From: Hyphomicrobiales bacterium
Lineage (GTDB): Bacteria > Pseudomonadota > Alphaproteobacteria > Rhizobiales > Rhodomicrobiaceae
Direction of reading: 5' to 3'
DNA: 38,083 nucleotides
NCBI GenBank assembly: GCA_003153975.1
Contig: PMBZ01000030.1
Location: forward strand, 365 to 38,447
Position numbers and translations under genes: made by a program
Notes under the pieces: generated by a model
What the model saw: only the letters and a program-made list of their open reading frames with translations
Database searches by the model: none
What the model was told of the DNA's origin: nothing
Shown: positions 1-8,043 of the stretch, piece after piece
Layout of the letters: each line of letters opens with the position of its first letter
Numbering within the stretch: the first letter of the stretch is position 1

Positions 1-206
<206 letters not shown>

Positions 207-255
207 TCATGACTCCTTGAATGATGTTGAAATTTGTAGGGTGTACTTCGTTGGC

Positions 256-585
256 TTAGGCGGCTTTCTTCTTGCCCTTGCCGCCTTCGGCAGCGCCGAT
301 CTCGATAACACCGAGAATGTCGCTTTCCTTCATAATCAGAAGGTCTTCGCCGTCGATCTTAACCTCGGTGCCGGACCACTTGCCGAAAAGAACGCGGTCG
401 CCTTCCTTGACATCGAGCGTGACGAGCTTTCCCTCTTCGTTGCGGGCGCCAGGACCCACCGCGACAACTTCACCCTGCTGAGGCTTCTCTTTGGCCGTAT
501 CTGGAATAATGATTCCGCCCTTCGTGCGCTCTTCTTCCTCAAGACGGCGCACTACCACGCGGTCATGCAGCGGCCTAAATTTCAT
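256..585 (-). CDS. groES: Co-chaperonin GroES
   Basis: [46 protein letters not shown]...; ATG at 585 preceded by AGGAGGATTCCG ribosome-binding site. Confidence 0.98.
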   Translation of the reverse strand: MKFRPLHDRVVVRRLEEEERTKGGIIIPDTAKEKPQQGEVVAVGPGARNEEGKLVTLDVKEGDRVLFGKWSGTEVKIDGEDLLIMKESDILGVIEIGAAEGGKGKKKAA

Positions 586-674
586 CGGAATCCTCCTCAA
601 TCGAATATGCAATTGGCCGAGTCGGGCGCGGCTTTAGCCGGGCCGCTCTCGTGGGTCAGAAATATTTAGGCTTG

Positions 675-701
675 TTAGCACTGTCAAGGGGTGAGTGCTA
701 A
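675..701. promoter_or_regulatory. CIRCE operator (HrcA binding site) upstream of groESL
   Basis: TTAGCACTG-TCAAGGGGT-GAGTGCTAA, matching the CIRCE consensus TTAGCACTC-N9-GAGTGCTAA with one mismatch. Confidence 0.95.
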
Positions 702-796
702 TCTTTTCCACTCACCCGCTGTTTTTGAAGCCCAGCGCTCACCCACGGAGCCCCCGCAGCCCTTGCCGCGGGGTGCCTTCCCTGCTTCCGATGGCG

Positions 797-979
797 TTAA
801 GCTTGGCGCGGTCCGCGCATCTGCATCAAAATCGCTTCAATGCGCCGCCAGCGATCCGCCTGCTCGCGGTCGCTATTTTTCTCAAACTCGGCGGCCTTGT
901 GCGCGGCCTCCGCGATGGCCTTCGGGCCGCGTGCCTTCCAAAGCTCCCGTGCATGGACGTGGATGTCGCTCTCTTGCAT
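797..979 (-). CDS. Small hypothetical protein (about 60 aa)
   Basis: MQESDIHVHARELWKARGPKAIAEAAHKAAEFEKNSDREQADRWRRIEAILMQMRGPRQA from an internal ATG of the 92-aa ORF; amphipathic, charged, protein-like composition. Confidence 0.6.
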   Translation of the reverse strand: MQESDIHVHARELWKARGPKAIAEAAHKAAEFEKNSDREQADRWRRIEAILMQMRGPRQA

Positions 980-1110
980 GGCATGGTCCTCCTGGGCGCG
1001 TCCGTCCCTCTCCAGATCGCGCCGACCGGCATGCCCCCACACCGTCAAGTGGCGATACATTACACCCTGTGGCACGCCGGTTGCAATGCGAAGCGGCGTG
1101 CCGGGCTCCG

Positions 1111-1413
1111 TCAGGCGGTGGACAAAATTGTAAATCCCAGAGGCGTCGAGCCGCCTTCCTCGATGACCGACACCTCATGCACTCTTGCGGCTGGCGGACC
1201 TTCGCGGCAGCACCGCAACATGTCGTCGACGTTCGCACGGGGCCCCGAGAACAGCGCCTCGACCGCGCCATCGCGGCGGTTACGGACCCAGCCGCTAAGC
1301 CCCCTGGCCGTCGCGGTGCGTTCGGCCCAGGCCCGGTAGGCCACGCCTTGCACCCGGCCAGTAATGAGCACGCGCGCAGTGCGCTGTTCCAGGTTCTTTT
1401 TGCTCGCATTCAT
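1111..1413 (-). CDS. Acylphosphatase
   Basis: [46 protein letters not shown]...; GRVQGVxYRxW and GWVRNRxDGxVE signature motifs. Confidence 0.95.
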   Translation of the reverse strand: MNASKKNLEQRTARVLITGRVQGVAYRAWAERTATARGLSGWVRNRRDGAVEALFSGPRANVDDMLRCCREGPPAARVHEVSVIEEGGSTPLGFTILSTA

Positions 1414-1675
1414 AGAGGTGCAACTCCGATTGCAACCAGCTTTGTGCCCCCAGCAACTATGATTAACGGAACGTAGCACGAAACCGATGAAGGCGATGCT
1501 ACCGCCGCGGCCAACATTTTCACTTTTATTCCAATCTCCTACTTTATATTGTCTACTGCCGTATGTAAGCTGGATGGAAGCGGCACGACATGTTCGGGCC
1601 AATTTAGGTTGGAATTATGCTGGAGATTTTTTTGGTGCATGCCTTGCGTCAGTCAGCCTTGAGGCAGGAGGGGCG

Positions 1676-4603
1676 ATGTATTCTTCGAGCATAGCTGAGG
1701 ACAACGCCCGGCATGGGGCAACTCGCGATTCAGGGCTCGAAGCCGTCGGGGCCATCCCCTGGGGCACGCATTTCTGCCAATTCCACTCAGGCAAGGACGA
1801 TCTCCTAGAAACGATTGTCCCCTATATGAAGGCGGGGCTGGAGGCGAACGAACTTTGCCTTTGGATCACCTCCGATGTGCTGGGCATCCACGCGGCCGAA
1901 GATGCGCTGCGCAACGCAATCCCTGAGTTCGGCCGCTACCTGGCGGAAAAGCGGATCGAAATCGTTCATAGCAGCCAATGGTACGGCAGCGACGGCAGTT
2001 TCGACGCGGACCAGTTGCTAGAAAGCGCCGCGAACATACTCGATGCAGCGCTAAGACGCGGCTTCGAGGGTTTGCGGACAACTGGCGATCTTTCTTGGCT
2101 GGGGCGGGAAGGCTGGAAGGAATTTATCCGTTACGAATGCGGTTTGGACAGCGCCGTAAACTCCAAGCCGATACTGGTTCTCTGCACATATCCGCTCAGC
2201 AAATGCGGTCCTCGCGAAATCATCGATGCCGCCGCCAATCACGAGTTCGCGTTGATACGCGGCGCTGAAGGCTGGGAGGTTCTGGAGAACACGGCCCGGC
2301 GCAGGATCGAACGGGAGTTCAAGAAGTTCGTATCTCTGGCCGGCAACAGCTCGGAATTCATCGGCATTTGCGACATGGATTTCGCGCCGTCCTACATCAA
2401 CGATGCGGGCTTGCGGATGGTTGGGCTCGACAATCTGGCCCAACTCCAGGAGGCATCGGCTGGCGCTCTCTTTTTTCCCGAAGATCGCCGGTTCGTCCAC
2501 GATGAGTTCATACCGCGCGTCTTCGCCGAAGGCCGGGCCGAAACCGTGATCCGCTTCCGTCACTTCAAGACGGATGCGCCTTTGTGGATGATCTGCAACA
2601 TTTTTTTCCTCAAGGGAGACAAGGGCGAGCCTACGGGGCTTGCAACCGTCAGCCGGAACATCACCGAGCACAAGCTTGCCGAAGATGCCGCCAAATGGAA
2701 TGCGCGGCGCAACGAACTGCTCTCCAGCGTAGCTGCCCGCCTGCTCAGAACTCGCGATGCCGAAGCCGAGGTTGAAGAGCTTTGCCGGAAGGTCATGACC
2801 TTTCTCAATTGCGATGTGTTCTTCAATTTCCTCGCGGACGAAAAAGAGAAACGGCTGCGCCTCAACGCTTCCGCCGGCGTTTCCCCCGGGCAGATCCAGG
2901 GTATGGAAACGATCGCTTATGGAGCCACGATCTGCGGCACGGTTGCCCGCGATAGATACCGGATCATCGCCGAATACATTTCAAGCAGCGATTCACCGCT
3001 GACGGCCAGAATCAAGTCCTTTGGCGTCGAGGCCTATTGCTGCCATCCGCTCATGGCTCAAGACCGGGTCATCGGCACATTGGCGTTCGGCACACGCACC
3101 CGGCAGAGATTTACCAGCCGCGAGGTCCAGGTCATGGCATCGCTGGCGGACCTCGTGGCGATGGCGATGAATCGCATCCAGACCGAGAAGGCGCTGTGTG
3201 AAAGCGAGAGGCAACTCAGGCAGCTGGGCGACAGCCTACCGGACAGCGCCGTTTACCGCTATGGCCACGAACCCGATGGCTCGCCGCGCTATTATTACCT
3301 GAGCGCCGGCATCGAGCAGTTGAACGGTGTCAAGATCGATGACGTGCTGGGGGATGCGGGCACGCTTCACCGGCAGGTTCTGCCGGAATACTTGCCCCGC
3401 CTCATCGAGGGCGAGCGGCGAAGTGCACGGGAGCTATCGGACTTCGAAATGGAAATTCCCATGCGGCGGACGGATGGCGAAATCCGCTGGATGCGATTGA
3501 AGTCCCGGCCGCAAAGGATGCCGGATGGGCGCGTCATATGGGACGGGGTGCAAACCGATATCACCGCGCGGAAAAACATGCAGGAGACCCTGCGTGTGAG
3601 CGAGGAGCGGCTCCGCGCCATCGTAGGCACGGCCATGGACGGCATCATCGTCATCGACTCGCTAGGGGAGATTCAGTCCATCAATCCCGCGGCGGAGCAG
3701 ATGTTTGGGTACAGCTCGGCGGATGCGGCCGGGCAGAGCATGACGATGTTCATGCCGGAGCCCTACCGGCTGAGGCACCGCCTCCGGGTCGCGGCTTCGC
3801 TCAACAATCCCGTGGCCCCACGGTTTCAGCAGGTTGAGGTCGAGGGACTTCGCCGGGACGGCTCGATATTCCCGGCGGAGCTTTCGGTGGCGCCCTGGGA
3901 TGCCGATGGCGAGCGCTACTTTACAGGGATCATCCGCGACGTTACCCAGCGCAAACGGCGCGACGAGAAGATCAATGTGCTGTTGCGGGAGGTTAATCAC
4001 CGCTCCAAGAACATGCTGAGCCTGGTTCAGGCGATCGCGTCGCAGACCGCCGCCAGAGACCCCGCCGAGTTCGTCCGCCACTTCTCCGAGCGCATACGCG
4101 CACTGGCCGCAAGCCAGGACTTGCTGGTCAAAAGCCAATGGCAGGGCATCAGCATCGAGGAGCTGGTGAAATCGCAGCTTGCATACTTCGGCGATCTATT
4201 GGGCAGCAGGATCGAACTTAAGGGGCCGCCGCTGCGCATTGCGGCTCCGGCAGCGCAGTCGATCGGCATGGCGCTGCACGAGCTTGCGACGAACGCCGGG
4301 AAATATGGCGCGCTCTCAACCGGCGCGGGGCGGATCGCAATCGGCTGGAGCCTTAACAACGGCCCATCAGGTAAGCTCCGCTTCGACCTGCGCTGGACGG
4401 AGAGCGGGGGGCCGGCCGTATCGGTGCCAACGCGCCGGGGGTTCGGTTCGATCGTCGTCGAAACCATGCCGCGCATGGAATTGGACGCCGGCGCCGAGTT
4501 GCACTACGCACCGGAAGGACTGCGCTGGCATCTCGACTGTCCGGCGGAGGCCGTGCTTGAGGCTGGCGACGATCCATCCGCGTTCAGGATGATCGCGCAA
4601 TAA
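1676..4603 (+). CDS. Multi-domain sensor histidine kinase: MEDS (DcmR-type) + PAS + GAF + PAS/PAS + HWE/HisKA_2-type kinase
   Basis: N-terminus GAIPWGTHFCQFHSGKDDLLETIVPYMKAGLEANELCLWIT (MEDS-like); several PAS segments with PAC-like ends; LLREVNHRSKNMLSLVQAIASQTA (HWE/HisKA_2 phosphoacceptor); ATG at 1676 follows GGCAGGAGGGG. Confidence 0.9.
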   Translation: MYSSSIAEDNARHGATRDSGLEAVGAIPWGTHFCQFHSGKDDLLETIVPYMKAGLEANELCLWITSDVLGIHAAEDALRNAIPEFGRYLAEKRIEIVHSSQWYGSDGSFDADQLLESAANILDAALRRGFEGLRTTGDLSWLGREGWKEFIRYECGLDSAVNSKPILVLCTYPLSKCGPREIIDAAANHEFALIRGAEGWEVLENTARRRIEREFKKFVSLAGNSSEFIGICDMDFAPSYINDAGLRMVGLDNLAQLQEASAGALFFPEDRRFVHDEFIPRVFAEGRAETVIRFRHFKTDAPLWMICNIFFLKGDKGEPTGLATVSRNITEHKLAEDAAKWNARRNELLSSVAARLLRTRDAEAEVEELCRKVMTFLNCDVFFNFLADEKEKRLRLNASAGVSPGQIQGMETIAYGATICGTVARDRYRIIAEYISSSDSPLTARIKSFGVEAYCCHPLMAQDRVIGTLAFGTRTRQRFTSREVQVMASLADLVAMAMNRIQTEKALCESERQLRQLGDSLPDSAVYRYGHEPDGSPRYYYLSAGIEQLNGVKIDDVLGDAGTLHRQVLPEYLPRLIEGERRSARELSDFEMEIPMRRTDGEIRWMRLKSRPQRMPDGRVIWDGVQTDITARKNMQETLRVSEERLRAIVGTAMDGIIVIDSLGEIQSINPAAEQMFGYSSADAAGQSMTMFMPEPYRLRHRLRVAASLNNPVAPRFQQVEVEGLRRDGSIFPAELSVAPWDADGERYFTGIIRDVTQRKRRDEKINVLLREVNHRSKNMLSLVQAIASQTAARDPAEFVRHFSERIRALAASQDLLVKSQWQGISIEELVKSQLAYFGDLLGSRIELKGPPLRIAAPAAQSIGMALHELATNAGKYGALSTGAGRIAIGWSLNNGPSGKLRFDLRWTESGGPAVSVPTRRGFGSIVVETMPRMELDAGAELHYAPEGLRWHLDCPAEAVLEAGDDPSAFRMIAQ

Positions 4604-4620
4604 ATGCGCTCCAAGCAGGC

Positions 4621-4668
4621 TTGACAGGGCGCGGTGGATGGCCCAATTATGTGAATGTAACTTACATT
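4621..4668 (+). promoter_or_regulatory. Candidate sigma70-like promoter with overlapping palindromic operator
   Basis: TTGACA (4621), 18-nt spacer, AATTAT (4645), then the perfect palindrome AATGTAA-C-TTACATT (4654-4668). Confidence 0.55.
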
Positions 4669-4685
4669 TACATAGAGGTTACGTG

Positions 4686-5102
4686 ATGCACTTGGTTGCG
4701 AAACTGGACGATATCGGCAAGCCCGCATGGATCGCGCTTACGGCCGTCTCGTTCATGATCTGGTGGCCGGTAGGCTTGGCCGCCTTGGCTTTTACGATAG
4801 GGAGCGGACGCATGGGATGCGGATGTCACGGAAATGTGAGCTGGCGTGAGCGCCGCGAGCGCTGGCGGGCGATGCGCGATGAGTGGCGGGCGACGAGATG
4901 GGGCGGCTACGGGGCAGCGCCAAGCACGGGGAACGCCGCATTCGATGACTATCGCAACGAAACGCTGAAACGCTTGGAAGACGAACAGAAGGAATTCACG
5001 GGTTTTCTCGACCGCCTGCGCCGGGCCAAGGACCAGGCGGAGTTCGACCAGTTTATAGCAGGGCGCCGGAATTCCCCTCCAGGCGAACTGTCCCAGAGCT
5101 GA
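4686..5102 (+). CDS. DUF2852 domain-containing membrane protein
   Basis: KLDDIGKPAWIALTAVSFMIWWPVGLAALAFTIGSGRM typical of DUF2852; ATG at 4686 preceded by GAGG. Confidence 0.85.
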   Translation: MHLVAKLDDIGKPAWIALTAVSFMIWWPVGLAALAFTIGSGRMGCGCHGNVSWRERRERWRAMRDEWRATRWGGYGAAPSTGNAAFDDYRNETLKRLEDEQKEFTGFLDRLRRAKDQAEFDQFIAGRRNSPPGELSQS

Positions 5103-5109
5103 AACGGGT

Positions 5110-5127
5110 GGGCGCCGCAGGGCGCCC
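5110..5127. terminator. GC-rich hairpin after the DUF2852 gene
   Basis: GGGCGCC-GCAG-GGCGCCC, 7-bp perfect stem 8 nt after the stop codon; weak T-tract. Confidence 0.5.
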
Positions 5128-5339
5128 TCTTCGTAAGAGGCACTTTCGACGCATGAGTTCTTGAGTCTTCCACCGGGCGGTAACCGAGTCAAAACGCCGC
5201 GCCCATAATTTTGAACGCACCTGTGTCACTCCCGCTACAGCCAAGGCCGTGCCTTCCGCACTAGCATACACATACGAATAAAAAAATATCCGCAGCAATG
5301 GCATAGCGGACAAAGTAGAGTCTGGGAGTAGGGGGTAAA

Positions 5340-6602
5340 GTGAAGTTGGATTTCAGGCTTTCAGCCGCGGCTATTGCGCTGGCTGCGGGCGTAGGCAGCA
5401 CTGCGGCGTACGCCACCGACGGCTATTTCATGAATGGGTACGGCGCAAGCCAAACCGCACTTGCGGGCGCGGGCGTTGCCTACAGCCAGGATGCCATGGC
5501 CATCACGCTGAATCCGGCGGGCCTTGTGCACGTGGACGATCAGACTGTGGCGGGGGTGGCGGTGTTCATGCCGTTCCGCTCTTATGAGGCCAGTGCCGGT
5601 GGCATGGTTGATCCGGGCTCCCACAGTTCCGGCAACAACTGGTTCCCTGTCCCCGATTTTGCCTGGACCAAGCATCTGGGTCCGGACACCGTGCTGGGCG
5701 TCGGCGTTTACGGCAACGGCGGCATGGATACCCGCTATACGAACCCCGTATTCGGCGGCGGGGTTACGGGCGTGGACCTGAACCAAGCTTTCATGTCGGT
5801 ATCGCTGTCTCAGCGTTTCGGCCAGTTCTCCGTTGGCGTCGCGCCCGTTCTTGCGATGCAAATATTCAACGCGCGGGGGCTTGAGGGCTTTAAGGGGATG
5901 TCCGTCAGCGGCGATAACGTGACTGGCGGCGCCACCGATTTCTCCTTCTCCTATGGTGGGGGTGTCCGCGCCGGCGTCGAATACGATGTGACACCGGCCC
6001 TGCGCGTGGCTGTGGCTGGTACCAGCCGCATGTACATGACAAACTTCGAAAGATATAAGGGGCTCTTTGCCGGCGGCGGTAACTTCGACATTCCCGCAAC
6101 GGTGACGGCTGGTATCTCCTACAATGTGCGGCCGAACATCACTGTAATGGCCGACTATAAGCACATCTTCTACAGCGATGTTGCTTCCATCGCAAATCCG
6201 TCCACGAATCAGGCGCCATTCGGCTCAAGCAATGGTCCAGGCTTTGGCTGGCACGACATCAACGTCTACAAGTTCGGCGTGGATTGGCGCTACAACCCGC
6301 TGTGGACCTTGCGGGCTGGCTATTCCTACAACGACAGCCCGCTGGACAAGCGGGATATCATGATGCACATCCTCACCCCCGCCACCGTTCAGCACCACAT
6401 TACTGGCGGTGTTAAGTACCGCTGGTCGGACAACATGGATGTCGAGTTCTCCGCGATGTACGCTCCAGAGAAATCGTTTTCTGGAGACGCGCCTGCCGCT
6501 TTTGGCGGGCAGCATATCGACGTCCGCATGTACGAGGTCGAGGCATTGGCAGGCATCGTCTACCATTGGAATGGCCGCCGGGAGCTTGAGCCCCTTAAGT
6601 AG
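5340..6602 (+). CDS. OmpP1/FadL family outer membrane transporter
   Basis: Signal peptide then ATDGYFMNGYGASQTALAGAGVAYSQDAMAITLNPAGL; beta-barrel pattern; GTG start. Confidence 0.92.
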   Translation: MKLDFRLSAAAIALAAGVGSTAAYATDGYFMNGYGASQTALAGAGVAYSQDAMAITLNPAGLVHVDDQTVAGVAVFMPFRSYEASAGGMVDPGSHSSGNNWFPVPDFAWTKHLGPDTVLGVGVYGNGGMDTRYTNPVFGGGVTGVDLNQAFMSVSLSQRFGQFSVGVAPVLAMQIFNARGLEGFKGMSVSGDNVTGGATDFSFSYGGGVRAGVEYDVTPALRVAVAGTSRMYMTNFERYKGLFAGGGNFDIPATVTAGISYNVRPNITVMADYKHIFYSDVASIANPSTNQAPFGSSNGPGFGWHDINVYKFGVDWRYNPLWTLRAGYSYNDSPLDKRDIMMHILTPATVQHHITGGVKYRWSDNMDVEFSAMYAPEKSFSGDAPAAFGGQHIDVRMYEVEALAGIVYHWNGRRELEPLK

Positions 6603-6672
6603 CGCAGTGCCGCAATAGCGAACCCTGGGCGCACCGTTCGAAACCGATCGAGCGCTGCGCTTCATAGCCCGG

Positions 6673-6699
6673 AAAAAGCAGCCAAGCGGCTGCTTTTTT
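6673..6699. terminator. Rho-independent terminator
   Basis: AAAAAGCAGCC-AAGC-GGCTGCTTTTTT, usable in either direction. Confidence 0.9.
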
Positions 6700-6853
6700 C
6701 GCGATTCCTGAAATCCCGCAGGAGCTTTGCTACTCGCTCCCACGGAGCGCAAACGCATTTCAATTGGGAAGTTAAGTTCCACCAACGCTCTGATAAAACA
6801 GAAGAAATTGTACCGCCTGCTGAAGGGCTCCGGCAGGGAGCGTCGCTATCGCG

Positions 6854-6869
6854 ATACTGCGCGCAGTAT
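6854..6869. repeat. 16-bp perfect palindrome in intergenic region
   Basis: ATACTGCGCGCAGTAT. Confidence 0.7.
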
Positions 6870-7097
6870 ATAGACGCGACAATATAATATATTCAGGTCG
6901 TTGCGGCGCATATTTGAGGACCTGAGCGAAGATCGATACGAGAGTTTGGGGGCTACAAAACTGTTGTGGCGAAACGCGTCATTCAGGTATTAATTTGATT
7001 CTGGCAGCATAGAGATAGGTGTAAACCGCACGGCATGAGAAGATGGGTTGTTGCGCTTGTTGTTGCTTTGGCCTAAACGGAGCGCAGAGGGGAACCG

Positions 7098-7406
7098 ATG
7101 CTAAAGCTTTCCGAACTGCGCAAACGCACCCAGCCGCTTAAGCACCGCCGCATCGCCGCGCACGTCACGGACGCTGAGCACGCCCTCATTCAGCACGCCG
7201 CTGACTTGCAAGGCCAGTCGCTCACCAGCTTTGTTTTGGCCACGCTGCAAAAAGAAGCGAGACAGGTCATTGAAACGATGGAAATGGTCCGGACGAGCGC
7301 ACTGGAAAGCAGCAAGCGCGCCGAAACGCTTCCTCAAGCTTCGCGCGAGCAGGTTGGCTTCCGGCTTGGCGCTAATGCAGACCGCGGCAAGACCGTGCGT
7401 TCCTAA
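7098..7406 (+). CDS. DUF1778 (TacA-like, ribbon-helix-helix) antitoxin-type protein
   Basis: RRIAAHVTDAEHALIQHAADLQGQSLTSFVLATLQKEARQVIE resembles the DUF1778 RHH core. Confidence 0.7.
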   Translation: MLKLSELRKRTQPLKHRRIAAHVTDAEHALIQHAADLQGQSLTSFVLATLQKEARQVIETMEMVRTSALESSKRAETLPQASREQVGFRLGANADRGKTVRS

Positions 7407-7473
7407 CATCAAGGGGAGATCCCTTGGCTCTGCTTGTTTAGCAGCATGGCACTCAATGTTTCACGCCATAACC

Positions 7474-7905
7474 TTAAGCAGTGCCAATGAAATCGAGTTC
7501 AAGCCGGCGCCGGTAAGGTGCCGCGCGATGCTCGATCAGATAGACCTCCTGCCAAGTTCCCAGCGCCAGCCGGCCGCCGCGCACAGGCAGTGAAATTTGC
7601 ACCGCGGTTAGCATGGTCTTTATATGCGCCGGCATATCGTCGGGGCCTTCGCTGCGGTGCCGGTAGGGCCCGCCTTCTGGCGCAAGCCCTCGCAACGCGG
7701 CCGAAAGATCGGTCAGCACATCGGGGTCGGCATTCTCCTGCACGCAAAGCGAAGCCGAAGTGTGGGTGCAAAACACCGAAAGAAGCCCGGAACCGGCGTT
7801 TCGGCGCGTAAGGAAGCGCTGCAACTCGGGCCCCAGCGCGTAGAAGCCCGCCCCGCGCGTCTCGATGCTCACTGTGCCGCATATGTGAAAGGTGCCAGGG
7901 CTCAT
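7474..7905 (-). CDS. YjbQ/UPF0047 family protein
   Basis: SVFCTHTSASLCVQENADPDVLTDL...YRHRSEGPDDMPAHIKTML...LALGTWQEVYLIEHR; ATG at 7905 preceded by GGAGGAATC. Confidence 0.93.
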   Translation of the reverse strand: MSPGTFHICGTVSIETRGAGFYALGPELQRFLTRRNAGSGLLSVFCTHTSASLCVQENADPDVLTDLSAALRGLAPEGGPYRHRSEGPDDMPAHIKTMLTAVQISLPVRGGRLALGTWQEVYLIEHRAAPYRRRLELDFIGTA

Positions 7906-8043
7906 GCTTAAGATTCCTCCAAAAAAATAGTCCGATTTTAGCCGGCGTTTACGCCGTGTTTGCATTTCCTAAGCATAGTAACGGCTTAGTGGCGGAAAAG
8001 CACCTTCAAGGGGGGCCGCGGAAGAGCACGCGTTCTAGGATCT

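Noticed and set aside
691-1476. 261-aa + ORF overlapping the small hypothetical gene and acylphosphatase
   Set aside because: Pro/Arg/Ala-rich antisense frame; the reverse strand carries a clear acylphosphatase.
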